64,000 nt of DNA from CAYWWY01 sp964462525 (GTDB taxonomy: Bacteria; Thermotogota; Thermotogae; MWEM01). This document shows positions 16,831 through 25,326 of the stretch, in pieces (the first letter of the stretch is position 1; every line of letters begins with the position of its first letter). The stretch is taken from positions 1-64,000 of the forward strand of contig CAYWWY010000006.1 of the NCBI GenBank assembly GCA_964462525.1, given 5' to 3'. A model generated the notes under the pieces. The model ran no database searches. It was given only the letters and a program-made list of their open reading frames with translations, and was not told the origin of the DNA. Both the position numbers and the translations under genes were made by a program.

Positions 16831-17274
16831 GTGAAAACAAAAGGCATTCTGCACAATGATTTGGCGCAAGCTGTAGCAAAAATGGGCCATGGGGATATGC
16901 TCGTATTGGCCGATAGAGGGTTTCCTTTCCCTAGGCATGAGATGACGCAAAGTATTGATGTATCTGTTGGAAGAAATCTTCCTAAGGTGGTTGATGTGCT
17001 TCGAATCATTCTCGAAGAACTTGAGATCGAAGAAGTGATTATTGCTGACGAATCGAAATCAATCAGTCCAAAAACCTATGCGGCCTTTTGCGAAATCCTT
17101 TCAAAGAAGCGGAATAAAGGGAATACCATCATCGAAACAAATATCCCTCATGCTGAATTCAAAGATATGGTCCTTAACGGAGGACTGGAACGGAAAGAAG
17201 TAAAAGTGTTTGTCAAAACAGGGGAATTTACCCCCTACGCTAATATCATTCTAGTTTCAGGGGTAGATTTTTAA
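16831..17274 (+). CDS. RbsD/FucU family sugar mutarotase
   Basis: A 147-residue protein of the RbsD/FucU family, which interconverts pyranose/furanose or anomeric forms of ribose or fucose so that kinases can use them. Family sequence is clear from KGILHNDLAQAVAKMGHGDMLVLADRGFPFP. I chose GTG 16831 because AAAGGAG lies 8 bases upstream and the family begins there; an earlier GTG at 16822 overlaps that site. It sits between the LacI regulator and the BtpA-like gene. Confidence 0.88.
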   Translation: MKTKGILHNDLAQAVAKMGHGDMLVLADRGFPFPRHEMTQSIDVSVGRNLPKVVDVLRIILEELEIEEVIIADESKSISPKTYAAFCEILSKKRNKGNTIIETNIPHAEFKDMVLNGGLERKEVKVFVKTGEFTPYANIILVSGVDF

Positions 17275-17278
17275 ATAG

Positions 17279-17307
17279 TTAAACGTTTCATAGCGATAAA
17301 ACGTTTT
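17279..17307 (+). promoter_or_regulatory. second pair of LacI-type operators inside the operon
   Basis: TTAAACGTTTCA (17279-17290) and AAAACGTTTT (17298-17307) share the AAACGTTT core with the sites upstream of the lacI-type gene. They lie in the gap between the RbsD-like and BtpA-like genes. They could form a repression loop with the upstream pair or govern an internal promoter. Confidence 0.6.
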
Positions 17308-17325
17308 TCTATGAGGAGGCATAAG

Positions 17326-18165
17326 ATGGTTACGCAAGACTCTCATTTCGAAAAGGTATTCGGTACGAAAAAACCGATCATTGGAATGGTTCACTTAAAA
17401 GCCTTGCCTGGGGCTCCCAAATATGATCCAGAAGTTTTCCCTATGGAGAAAGTGGAAGAAATAGCAATAGAAGAGGCCTTGTTGCTCCAAAAAGCGGGTG
17501 TAGACGGAATCCAAATTGAGAACATTTGGGATTATCCCTATGTAAAAGGGGGTGAAATCGGGTATGAAACCGTTGCAGCAATGGCAGCAATCGCCCGTTC
17601 GATAAAAAAGGAAGTTTCGATTCCTTTTGGGATCAACTGTCACCTTAACGGAGGAAAAGCCGCATTGGCGATTGCCGTATCTGTTGGAGCGAAATGGATC
17701 CGTGTTTTTGAATGGGTGAATGCGTATGTTTCACACGCAGGAATTATGGAAGGGATTGGAGGAATGTTGGCGAGGTATCGAAGCTTTGTAAAAGCGGAAT
17801 CAATCCAGTTTTTTTGTGATGTGCATGTAAAACATGGAAGTCATTTTCTTGTTTCTGATCGATCCATTGAAGAAATGGCTTATGATGCAGAATCAGAAGG
17901 AGCCGAAGCGCTCATTGTAACAGGTTTTGAAACAGGACAAGCTCCAACGCCTCAACGAGTGAAATCGTTGAATGAAAAAACAATGGTTCCATTGTTGATC
18001 GGGAGCGGTTTGAAACGAGAAAACCTTGAAAGCCTTTTGCCTTTTTGCGATGGAGCGATCGTAGGTAGCGACTTTAAAAAAGATGGAGACTGGAAGAAAC
18101 CAGTAGATTTCGAGCGTGTGTATTATTTTATGGAGCAAGCAAAAAAGGTGCGTGGGGATCAGTGA
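17326..18165 (+). CDS. BtpA/SgcQ family TIM-barrel protein
   Basis: A 279-residue protein of the BtpA family: IIGMVHLKALPGAP at the N-terminus, GVDGIQIENIWDYPY, and the C-terminal IGSGLKRENLESLLPFCDGAIVGSDFKKDG pattern of a phosphate-binding TIM barrel. BtpA was first linked to photosystem I assembly in cyanobacteria; the E. coli relative SgcQ lies in an uncharacterised sugar cluster. Its place between an RbsD-like mutarotase and a ribokinase suggests a sugar- or nucleoside-phosphate reaction, but none is proven. ATG 17326 follows GAGGAGG. Confidence 0.85.
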   Translation: MVTQDSHFEKVFGTKKPIIGMVHLKALPGAPKYDPEVFPMEKVEEIAIEEALLLQKAGVDGIQIENIWDYPYVKGGEIGYETVAAMAAIARSIKKEVSIPFGINCHLNGGKAALAIAVSVGAKWIRVFEWVNAYVSHAGIMEGIGGMLARYRSFVKAESIQFFCDVHVKHGSHFLVSDRSIEEMAYDAESEGAEALIVTGFETGQAPTPQRVKSLNEKTMVPLLIGSGLKRENLESLLPFCDGAIVGSDFKKDGDWKKPVDFERVYYFMEQAKKVRGDQ

Positions 18166-19103
18166 TGAATCAGTCAATTCTCTGTATGGGTTGTGTCAAT
18201 ATGGATTTAGTGATGAGAGTTGAGCAGTTGCCAAAGATGGGAGAAACCGTTATCACCGACCAATTCCAGACATTTCCGGGAGGAAAAGCCGGAAATCAGG
18301 CGGTAGCTGCTTCTCTTCTCGGAAGTAATGTGAAGATGTTTACCAAATTGGGAGATGACGCTTTTAGCTCACAGCTGGTTGACTCTCTGAAATTTCATGG
18401 CGTGGGAACTGAATCAATTCTCCGGATGCAAGGCAAAACTTCAGGGATTGCGATGATTATGGTTGATGACCAGGGGAACAATTCCATTGCATTTACTCCA
18501 GGCGCTAACGGAGAACTCAACCCGAGTGATGTAGAATCTCACGCTTCATTGTTTGTGCCAGGTTCTATGTTGGTCATAACCCTCGAAATACCCATGGAGA
18601 CAGTAATCGCCGCTGCAAAGCTTGCGCATCGGAACGATATGAGCATTATCCTTGATCCTGCACCAGCTCCAAAAAACCCTCTTCCTCAAGAGCTTTTTCT
18701 TCACGTTGATTGTGTGAAACCAAATGAAACGGAGGCGTCCCAAATCGTAGGTTTTCCTGTGTTTGATGTGTCTTCAGCGATCAAAGCAGCCAAAAAAATG
18801 CAAGAAATGGGTGTTAAGCTTCCGATCATAACTTTAGGAAGGAATGGCGTAGTCGCACTGGATCGAGGAGTACCGAAAGTGATTGCTTCTTATCCGGTTC
18901 AAGCAGTTGATACAACCGCCGCTGGGGATGTGTTTTCTGGAGGTTTGGCAGCGGCGCTATCCCATTCTTATTCTCTGGAAGCTTCCTTGCGCTTTGCCAA
19001 TGCAGCTGCTGCGTTAAGTACTACAGTTCATGGAGCGCAAACATCGATTCCAAATAAAGAGCAGGTGGATCAGTTTATGGAAGAGCAGCGAAAAGGAGGC
19101 TAG
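18165..19103 (+). CDS. ribokinase-like PfkB family sugar kinase
   Basis: A 312-residue PfkB kinase. The first signature is FPGGKAGNQAVAASLLG; the second, with the catalytic Asp, is VDTTAAGDVFSGGLAAAL. The order matches ribokinase and close relatives that phosphorylate pentoses or nucleosides. The start overlaps the stop of the BtpA-like gene (TGATG); a GTG one codon earlier is possible. It presumably phosphorylates the sugar brought in by the adjacent transporter. Confidence 0.9.
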   Translation: MNQSILCMGCVNMDLVMRVEQLPKMGETVITDQFQTFPGGKAGNQAVAASLLGSNVKMFTKLGDDAFSSQLVDSLKFHGVGTESILRMQGKTSGIAMIMVDDQGNNSIAFTPGANGELNPSDVESHASLFVPGSMLVITLEIPMETVIAAAKLAHRNDMSIILDPAPAPKNPLPQELFLHVDCVKPNETEASQIVGFPVFDVSSAIKAAKKMQEMGVKLPIITLGRNGVVALDRGVPKVIASYPVQAVDTTAAGDVFSGGLAAALSHSYSLEASLRFANAAAALSTTVHGAQTSIPNKEQVDQFMEEQRKGG

Positions 19104-19106
19104 GTT

Positions 19107-20606
19107 TTGCATCCGGCATTGGTTTTAAAGAGAATCTCGAAGCGTTTTGGAGGTGTTCAAGCCCTAATAGACGTGGATTTTACCCTAGAACAAGGAGAAG
19201 TTCATGCGCTTCTTGGTGAAAACGGGGCGGGAAAATCAACGCTCATTAAAATTCTTACTGGAGTCCATCAGAAAGATTATGGGGAAATGCTTCTGTTCAA
19301 CGATCCAGTTACAGTGACAGATCCGGTTGATGCAAGATTCAAAGGGATTGCCGCAATATACCAAGAACTGAGTCTTGTTGAAAGCTTGAATGTAGCTCAG
19401 AACATTTTCTTGGGTCATGAGCCTGTCAAAGGTTTTTTTCATCGAGTACAGAAAAACGTTTTACTCACCAAAGCAAGAGAATATTTGGAGCGGTTCAAAA
19501 TCCCAATCGACCCGAAAACTCCTGTATGGGATATAGGATTAGGCCAAAAGAAGATTATTGAAATCATGAAAGCGCTTTCTATTCAAGCGAAGATCCTGCT
19601 CCTTGATGAACCAACAACGGGTATGAGCAGAGCAGAAATCGAGACCCTTTTTCAGATCATCCAAGATCTCAAAAAGAAGAATGTGCATATGATTTATATC
19701 TCCCATCATTTAGAGGAGGTTTTTGAAATCTGCGACCGGGTTACCGTTTTGCGAGACGGAAAGAATGCTGGGACCTTTCCTGTTCAAGGGCTGAAAATGG
19801 ACACTTTGGTGAAAAGCATGATAGGAACATCTTTAGGAGAAGAACTTCCTAAAAAAGGGGATGCTTCTACCGACTCCGCTGTTGTTTTGAGAATGGAAAA
19901 ATTCCGATCGCAAAATATGCAGAAACCGGTAAGCTTCCAGCTTCATCGAGGAGAGATCCTTGGGGTAACAGGAATCATTGGTTCAGGAAAAAGTGAGCTA
20001 GGGCTAGCCCTTTTTGGGGCTGATCCGAAAATCCAAGGGAAGGTATTTGTAGACGCTCGTGAGGTTCGTTTTGGAAGCCCATTGGAGGCCAAAAAAATGG
20101 GAATCGGTTTTATCCCAGAAGACCGGAAAGGCCAAGGGCTTTTTTTGGGATTATCCGTTGATCACAACATTACAGTTGTCGCCTTACATCAACTCGAGCG
20201 ATTTGGCGTTCTTTCCCTGAGAAAGAAAAAGAGAATGGCGCTCTCTATTGCCCAAAGCCTTAAACTCAATCCGCTTCGCATTGAATTGCCCGTGCACTCT
20301 CTGTCCGGAGGAAACCAGCAGAAAATTGTTCTGGGAAAATGGTTTTACAGGCGGCCAAAAATCCTCATTTTGGACGAACCGACTCGTGGAGTTGATGTAG
20401 GAGCAAAGAGAGAGATCTATCGCTTAATCCGAAAATGGGCGGATCAAGGGGTTGCTGTTCTCCTCTTATCTTCAGAGTTTAAAGAAGTCCATGAAGTATG
20501 CGATCGAATTCTTGTCCTGTATCGAGGAGACCTTCTGAAAGAGATTGATCCGAAGAGGACAACGACTGAGAAAATTATGTCCATGGCGTTAGGAGAGCAT
20601 GTATGA
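19107..20606 (+). CDS. sugar ABC transporter, duplicated ATP-binding protein (RbsA type)
   Basis: A 499-residue ATPase with two nucleotide-binding halves as in RbsA/XylG/MglA. Half one has GENGAGKST and LLDEPTTGMS. Half two has the degenerate GIIGSGKSE loop and the canonical LSGGNQQKIVLGKWF and LDEPTRGVDVGAKREIY. It powers import by the following permease. The start is TTG 19107, set by AAAGGAGG 7 bases upstream. It overlaps the permease gene by 4 bases. Confidence 0.93.
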   Translation: MHPALVLKRISKRFGGVQALIDVDFTLEQGEVHALLGENGAGKSTLIKILTGVHQKDYGEMLLFNDPVTVTDPVDARFKGIAAIYQELSLVESLNVAQNIFLGHEPVKGFFHRVQKNVLLTKAREYLERFKIPIDPKTPVWDIGLGQKKIIEIMKALSIQAKILLLDEPTTGMSRAEIETLFQIIQDLKKKNVHMIYISHHLEEVFEICDRVTVLRDGKNAGTFPVQGLKMDTLVKSMIGTSLGEELPKKGDASTDSAVVLRMEKFRSQNMQKPVSFQLHRGEILGVTGIIGSGKSELGLALFGADPKIQGKVFVDAREVRFGSPLEAKKMGIGFIPEDRKGQGLFLGLSVDHNITVVALHQLERFGVLSLRKKKRMALSIAQSLKLNPLRIELPVHSLSGGNQQKIVLGKWFYRRPKILILDEPTRGVDVGAKREIYRLIRKWADQGVAVLLLSSEFKEVHEVCDRILVLYRGDLLKEIDPKRTTTEKIMSMALGEHV

Positions 20607-21574
20607 ATCATTCCACTCACAAAAATACGAAAGATTCCCATAGTCACCGATTCTTCAAACTCCTTCGGGGGGAGTTCGGGTTGTTTTTAATCCTCGTCGT
20701 ACTGCTGATCACATTTTCTTTGTTATCTCCCTTTTTCTTTTCTTCGCGAAATTTGCTGAACATAACTCGGCAAATATCAATCACGTTGATTGTAGCTATC
20801 GGTATGACTTTCGTGATTCTCACGGGAGAAATCGATTTGTCTGTTGGGTCGTTAGCTGCATTGGCGGGTGTTACAACAGCAGCGACTCTGGTGGCAACTC
20901 AATCCATTTTCCTTGCGATCTTAGCCGGATTGGCAATGGGAATGGGAGTTGGTTTCATCAATGGGTTGCTGACGGTGTATGGTAGAGTCCAATCCTTTAT
21001 TGTGACTTTAGCAATGCTGGGGGTAGCGAGAGGGATGGCGCTTGTTTGGACAGGGGGTCGCCCTATTTCTCAATTATCGGAAAGTTTTAGTTTTTTTGGA
21101 GCTGGTTATGTAGGGCCAATTCCCGCATCTTCATTAATCGCCGGTATTGTTTTTTGTGTTGGCCTGTTTTTCCTGAACCAAACCAAACACGGAGTGTATA
21201 TTCGCTCAATCGGCGCCAATCGAGAAGCAGCGAGATTATCTGCTATTCCAGTAAAAAAATATCGACTCATCGCGTTTCTCGTTTCTGGATTGTTGAGCGG
21301 TTTGGGAGGAATCCTCATTACTTCTCGCCTTCTTTCAGCGCAACCTACTGCTGGGGAAGGAATGGAACTAAATGTCATCGCGGCAGTTATTCTCGGTGGG
21401 GCTTCTTTATCGGGAGGGATTGGAACTGTATTCGGAACACTGCTGGGAGCAATGATTATTGGCGTGATTGACAACGGGATGAACTTAATTGGTGTTTCTG
21501 CCTTTTTCCAACAAATCGTCAAAGGGGCGATTATCTTAATAGCCGTGTTGATCAAAAGGAACAATTCACAATAA
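20603..21574 (+). CDS. sugar ABC transporter permease (RbsC type)
   Basis: A 323-residue polytopic membrane protein of the RbsC/AraH family. GMTFVILTGEIDLSVGSLAALAG and the late GGASLSGGIGTVFGTLLGA are diagnostic. About eight to ten membrane segments are visible. It would work as a dimer with the RbsA-type ATPase. The start is coupled to the upstream gene (ATGA). Confidence 0.93.
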   Translation: MNHSTHKNTKDSHSHRFFKLLRGEFGLFLILVVLLITFSLLSPFFFSSRNLLNITRQISITLIVAIGMTFVILTGEIDLSVGSLAALAGVTTAATLVATQSIFLAILAGLAMGMGVGFINGLLTVYGRVQSFIVTLAMLGVARGMALVWTGGRPISQLSESFSFFGAGYVGPIPASSLIAGIVFCVGLFFLNQTKHGVYIRSIGANREAARLSAIPVKKYRLIAFLVSGLLSGLGGILITSRLLSAQPTAGEGMELNVIAAVILGGASLSGGIGTVFGTLLGAMIIGVIDNGMNLIGVSAFFQQIVKGAIILIAVLIKRNNSQ

Positions 21575-21590
21575 ACCCCCGGAGAGGGGT
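21575..21590 (+). other. small hairpin between permease and binding-protein genes
   Basis: ACCCC and GGGGT can pair around a six-base loop, with no T-run after it. Such intercistronic hairpins often stabilise the binding-protein message; here this is only a suggestion. Confidence 0.35.
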
Positions 21591-21609
21591 AATCAAGGAG
21601 GGAAATCAA

Positions 21610-22509
21610 ATGAAAAAGGTAGTTGTTCTCGTATTGTTGTCATTGGTGGTTTTCTCATTGGGATTCTCTGCGACAAAGACAATCGGGTTTTGTGTTTCTA
21701 CCCTTGCAAATCCATTCTTTGTCACCATGAAGGATGCAGCTGAAGCAACTGCGAAAGAAATGGGATTTACCCTAATTGTACTTGACGCACAGGATTCTCC
21801 TGAAAGGCAGATTTCACAAGTCCAGGACTTAATCATCCGAAATGTTGATGCGTTGGTGATCAACCCAGTTGACTCTGATGCTATTGGCACAGCGGTCCTT
21901 GAAGCAAATCGATACAATGTTCCTGTAATAACCGTGACTCGACCGTCTAGAATGGGGAAGACGATGCAACATCTCGATATTGATAATTCGCAAGCAGGAA
22001 GATTGATCGGGGAAGAACTCGCAAAAGTTCTTGGAGGTAAGGGAAGAGTAGCAATTTTGGAAGGGATTCCTGGCGCTCCATCAGCAGTAGAGAGGCAAAG
22101 AGGATTCCTTGAGGCCTTGGAAGACTTTCCTGATATCCAAGTAGTATCCAGCTTGACGGCAAATTATTCCCGAGAACAAGGAGCCAATGTAATGGAGGAT
22201 ATCCTTCAAGCCAATCCTTTTCTTGATGCCGTGTATGCTCATAATGACCAAATGGCTCTAGGAGCAGTCCGTACAATCGCTGCTGCAGGAAGGACGGGTG
22301 AAATCAAAGTTTTCGGGATAGATGCTATTGATGATGCCATCTCTGCGATTTTGAAAGGGGAAATGTCAGCTACCGTGAAACAGCAGCCTGGTTTACAAAT
22401 CCAAATGGCTTTGGAATCAGCCTTAAAGGTTTTAGCGAAAGAAACTGTCGAACAATTGGTAATCGTCCCGCTGAAACTCATCACTTCTGAAGTTTTATCC
22501 GAAGAGTGA
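21610..22509 (+). CDS. sugar ABC transporter substrate-binding protein (RbsB type)
   Basis: A 299-residue exported binding protein. The signal peptide (MKKVVVLVLLSLVVFSLGFSA) has no lipobox cysteine. The mature part starts TIGFCVSTLANPFFVTMKDAAEA and continues with NPVDSDAIGTAV and FGIDAIDDAISAI, as in ribose/galactofuranose binders. Lack of a lipid anchor implies a periplasm. It ends the operon, followed by a strong terminator. AAGGAGGG precedes the ATG. Confidence 0.93.
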   Translation: MKKVVVLVLLSLVVFSLGFSATKTIGFCVSTLANPFFVTMKDAAEATAKEMGFTLIVLDAQDSPERQISQVQDLIIRNVDALVINPVDSDAIGTAVLEANRYNVPVITVTRPSRMGKTMQHLDIDNSQAGRLIGEELAKVLGGKGRVAILEGIPGAPSAVERQRGFLEALEDFPDIQVVSSLTANYSREQGANVMEDILQANPFLDAVYAHNDQMALGAVRTIAAAGRTGEIKVFGIDAIDDAISAILKGEMSATVKQQPGLQIQMALESALKVLAKETVEQLVIVPLKLITSEVLSEE

Positions 22510-22516
22510 TCCATCA

Positions 22517-22546
22517 AAAGGGGTGGGGAGATCCCACCCTTTTTTT
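22517..22546 (+). terminator. rho-independent terminator of the sugar operon
   Basis: GGGTGGG and CCCACCC pair around GAGAT, followed by seven T. Confidence 0.9.
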
Positions 22547-22573
22547 CTATCAAATGGATCCTACTAGGAGTAG

Positions 22574-22602
22574 TTGCATTCTTACACAGAATCGGCTATA
22601 AT
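22574..22602 (+). promoter_or_regulatory. promoter of pgsB
   Basis: TTGCAT (22574-22579) and a consensus TATAAT (22597-22602) with a 17-base spacer lie 39 bases before pgsB. Confidence 0.7.
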
Positions 22603-22640
22603 CGATTATCCCAAATCGGCGTAAGAGGAGGGAGGATCCC

Positions 22641-23897
22641 GTGATGGCCGGTTCTTTTTTTGTTGCTTTTCTATGTATTGCAATCATTGCAACCTTTCTT
22701 TCCATCGAGTCTTTGTGGGCGCGCAAAGCGCGTTCCAAGATTCCCTTACGCGTTTGCGTCACTGGAACTCGCGGGAAATCGAGCGTTACCCGGTTGATCA
22801 CATCAGTGTTCCAAGAGCATGGGATTCGTACCATTGGTAAGGTTACGGGTACTCAAGCGATGCTTCTCCTTCCAAATCAACAAGAAAAACGAATCTTTCG
22901 CAAAGGTACGCCAACCATCTTGGAACAGGTCCGTGTGCTTCTGCGGTCAGCGGTTTCGGAAAACTGCCAAGCCGTCGTTTCGGAAATCATGAGCATTTCC
23001 CCAGAGATGCAGCGCGCCGAATCGATCCGGATTTTGCATCCACATATTACCGTAATCACGAACATCCGGATGGATCATATAGGGATCACAGGCTCTTCTA
23101 TTCCAGAGATTGGGAGTGCTTTTCTGGATGCTGTACCTCCCCGCTCCATCATCGTGATGAGAAAAGAAGATTGGATTCTCTCGGAGTATTCTCTCAAAAA
23201 ACTGCAGAAGCGATCCATTCGACTTGAATGGGTCGATGATGAAGAAGAAACGGATTCTTTCCGTTCTTCAAAGGATGAGCTTCAGAGAATCAAAGAGCAG
23301 TTGGGTTTACAAGCGCGACTAGAGAATCTTCTGCTTGCGGATCGGGTTGCTCGATTGGTCGGGATTCCTGTACAGTCAATCCAACAGGGAATATTGGAGG
23401 CAAAGAAAGACCCGGGCGCTTTGGAAATTACGATTCAGAACAACCAGCCAATTCTTATTCCCGTTTTTTCCGCTAATGACCCCGAATCGACCTGGATTCT
23501 TCTGGATCAAGCGATGAGGCAGTTTTCTCTTCGGCCCGATTCGATGGTTGGCGTGCTGTGCCTAAGGGCGGATAAACCCGAGCGCACTTGGCAATGGAAG
23601 CAGACATTCCTTGCTACCCCCCCTCCATTCAAAGAGCTTTTCCTCATTGGAAAGGATGCGCATGCCTTGAAACGCGGGTTGCCAAAGACCCTTAAGGTTA
23701 GTATTTTGAACGGCCTTTCTGTGAAAGATATGGTGAGAGCCGTTAGGGTTGGGAATCCGAAAGGGGTAATAGGTTTTGGAAACCATGTAGGGTGGGGGGA
23801 GAGATGGCAGGCTGCTTGGAATTCCTTATCGGAAGAACAACCAACTTGCAAGCAAGCATCCGAAATAGGCGATCACGATCCACAGAAGGATCGATAG
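22641..23897 (+). CDS. pgsB: poly-gamma-glutamate synthase PgsB/CapB
   Basis: A 418-residue PgsB/CapB amide ligase, the catalytic subunit that adds glutamate to the gamma chain using ATP. An N-terminal membrane anchor precedes the Mur-ligase P-loop VTGTRGKSSVTRLI. TGTQAMLLLP, VVSEIMSISPEMQ and NIRMDHIG are family motifs. GTG 22641 or ATG 22644 can start; GGAGGGAGG precedes both. pgsC and pgsW are not downstream but on the opposite strand, converging on it. The last 72 bases overlap the end of pgsW antisense. Confidence 0.93.
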   Translation: MMAGSFFVAFLCIAIIATFLSIESLWARKARSKIPLRVCVTGTRGKSSVTRLITSVFQEHGIRTIGKVTGTQAMLLLPNQQEKRIFRKGTPTILEQVRVLLRSAVSENCQAVVSEIMSISPEMQRAESIRILHPHITVITNIRMDHIGITGSSIPEIGSAFLDAVPPRSIIVMRKEDWILSEYSLKKLQKRSIRLEWVDDEEETDSFRSSKDELQRIKEQLGLQARLENLLLADRVARLVGIPVQSIQQGILEAKKDPGALEITIQNNQPILIPVFSANDPESTWILLDQAMRQFSLRPDSMVGVLCLRADKPERTWQWKQTFLATPPPFKELFLIGKDAHALKRGLPKTLKVSILNGLSVKDMVRAVRVGNPKGVIGFGNHVGWGERWQAAWNSLSEEQPTCKQASEIGDHDPQKDR

Positions 23898-24887
23898 AGA
23901 GGGTGGGGAGGTCGGAGGGACGGAATAGGCATTTGGTTCTGGAAGAGGGACAGGATCCCATAAAATCTGGTATTGATCTGCGATTCCTTTTAGGTATAGG
24001 ACATGGATAACGGGAATTTCTGTTTCGAGCATCGCCTCGATGACCCCGTTTTTCGGGGGATTTTGGGTGTTTGATGGGAAGTTCAACCCTGGGATGAGAT
24101 CATGGGGTTCAAGAAGATCTCCCGTATTAGCCAACGCGCCACCGATATTGATGAAGCACGATAGATTCCCATAAGGATCTGCTCTTTTATAGATCTGCAT
24201 CCGCTTCTCCACATTCTCTTCCATTGGTTCCTCCATCATAAAAGGGATCGATAAGGCTTGAACTTGATCCATAAGGGTTTTTCGAACGTATGGGTCGATT
24301 TCCAGAGCGCGGTCCTCATCTCCACCTAAGGAGAGTCCATGAACCTGGGCATGTTCAATTCCACCCTTGCGGAGCGCTTGCGCCATCTCCAGAAGAGTGA
24401 ACAGGGGATGATTTGCGCCCCATTGAGATGCAGTGAGGGACAGAATCGATATTGGTTGCGCCTCCAGGGCTATGCAGGCGGAAAGAGACGCAATCCAAAT
24501 CCCAGGAAATGATCCGGAAGAACCGATTGCAACAGTATCGCCCGGACGCACGCCTGCTTCATGCAACAGCCAGACAAGGAGAGAAGCGAACTGAGGGTTC
24601 AAAGAGGTCCGTTTAGCTTCCAAGCTTCCCAAGGTTGTTGTCAGTTCTGTATACTCTTCCCCTATCATTCCTGTTTCATTGAGGTCCGTTTCCGGATCGA
24701 TGGGAAGACCTAGCTCAATCCGATGAAGCTGGATGATTTCCATCATCTGAACCATTGTTTGGGCTGCTAAGATCCCTTTTTCCTGAATCTCGTAATGATG
24801 ACGGCGCTCTTCCCATTGAAAAAGGGCATAAGCGATGATGCTGAGGATCAACCATATGCAGATCAATCGATATTTTGCTGTTTTCAC
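23826..24887 (-). CDS. pgsW: poly-gamma-glutamate system protein PgsW
   Basis: A 353-residue protein matching the poly-gamma-glutamate system family often called PgsW. It has an N-terminal membrane anchor, a large extracytoplasmic domain (HEAGVRPGDTVAIGSSGSFPG, then SLGGDEDRALEIDP and CFINIGGALANTGD) and a C-terminal membrane segment (ILLWIVIAYFGCLLASWLFF). The function is not established; it travels with pgsB and pgsC. It is the last gene of the minus-strand cluster, and its 3' end overlaps that of pgsB by 72 bases. Confidence 0.85.
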   Translation of the reverse strand: MKTAKYRLICIWLILSIIAYALFQWEERRHHYEIQEKGILAAQTMVQMMEIIQLHRIELGLPIDPETDLNETGMIGEEYTELTTTLGSLEAKRTSLNPQFASLLVWLLHEAGVRPGDTVAIGSSGSFPGIWIASLSACIALEAQPISILSLTASQWGANHPLFTLLEMAQALRKGGIEHAQVHGLSLGGDEDRALEIDPYVRKTLMDQVQALSIPFMMEEPMEENVEKRMQIYKRADPYGNLSCFINIGGALANTGDLLEPHDLIPGLNFPSNTQNPPKNGVIEAMLETEIPVIHVLYLKGIADQYQILWDPVPLPEPNAYSVPPTSPPSLSILLWIVIAYFGCLLASWLFFR

Positions 24888-24896
24888 TGGGTTCCC

Positions 24897-25322
24897 CTAC
24901 ACGAGTCGGTCCAGCATCGAAGTGCTGGCTGTTACGATGAAAAGCCCGGAAAGAGATACGAAGACACCTTGCTTTTCAAAACTATTGGCCAAGATGCCTG
25001 GAATCATCCATCCGATGATGCTAAGGGGCTGATGTAGGGGAAACAATTGAGGGAAGACCTGAAGCAAAAGCAAAGAGCAAAACCCAGAGACACAGAGAAG
25101 AAAGACAAACCGCCTGCGGCCAAAGAGGATCCACCATTGGCGGGCGATGGAAAAGATCCCCCAGGTTAGAAAAGCGACGATTAGCATGGCAAGGAGTTGG
25201 ACCGGTTGATCAATCGATAGCGCGAAGTATATCGGAACAATGATCCCTCCTGGGTTGAACCCGGTCATTTCTGTGTACAGGAATGAGCAAAGCAATCCAA
25301 GAAGGATGGTGTTCAAAGGCAT
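24897..25322 (-). CDS. pgsC: poly-gamma-glutamate biosynthesis membrane protein PgsC/CapC
   Basis: A 141-residue integral membrane protein. LCSFLYTEMTGFNPGGIIVPIY, the FGRRRF cluster and the C-terminal IPGILANSFEKQGVF align with PgsC/CapC, the membrane partner of PgsB. About four to five membrane segments are visible. ATG 25322 aligns with the family N-terminus; a TTG at 25340 in the same frame is the alternative. It begins 4 bases after the stop of the 47-codon gene, so coupling is likely. Confidence 0.9.
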   Translation of the reverse strand: MPLNTILLGLLCSFLYTEMTGFNPGGIIVPIYFALSIDQPVQLLAMLIVAFLTWGIFSIARQWWILFGRRRFVFLLCVSGFCSLLLLQVFPQLFPLHQPLSIIGWMIPGILANSFEKQGVFVSLSGLFIVTASTSMLDRLV

Positions 25323-25326
25323 ATGA

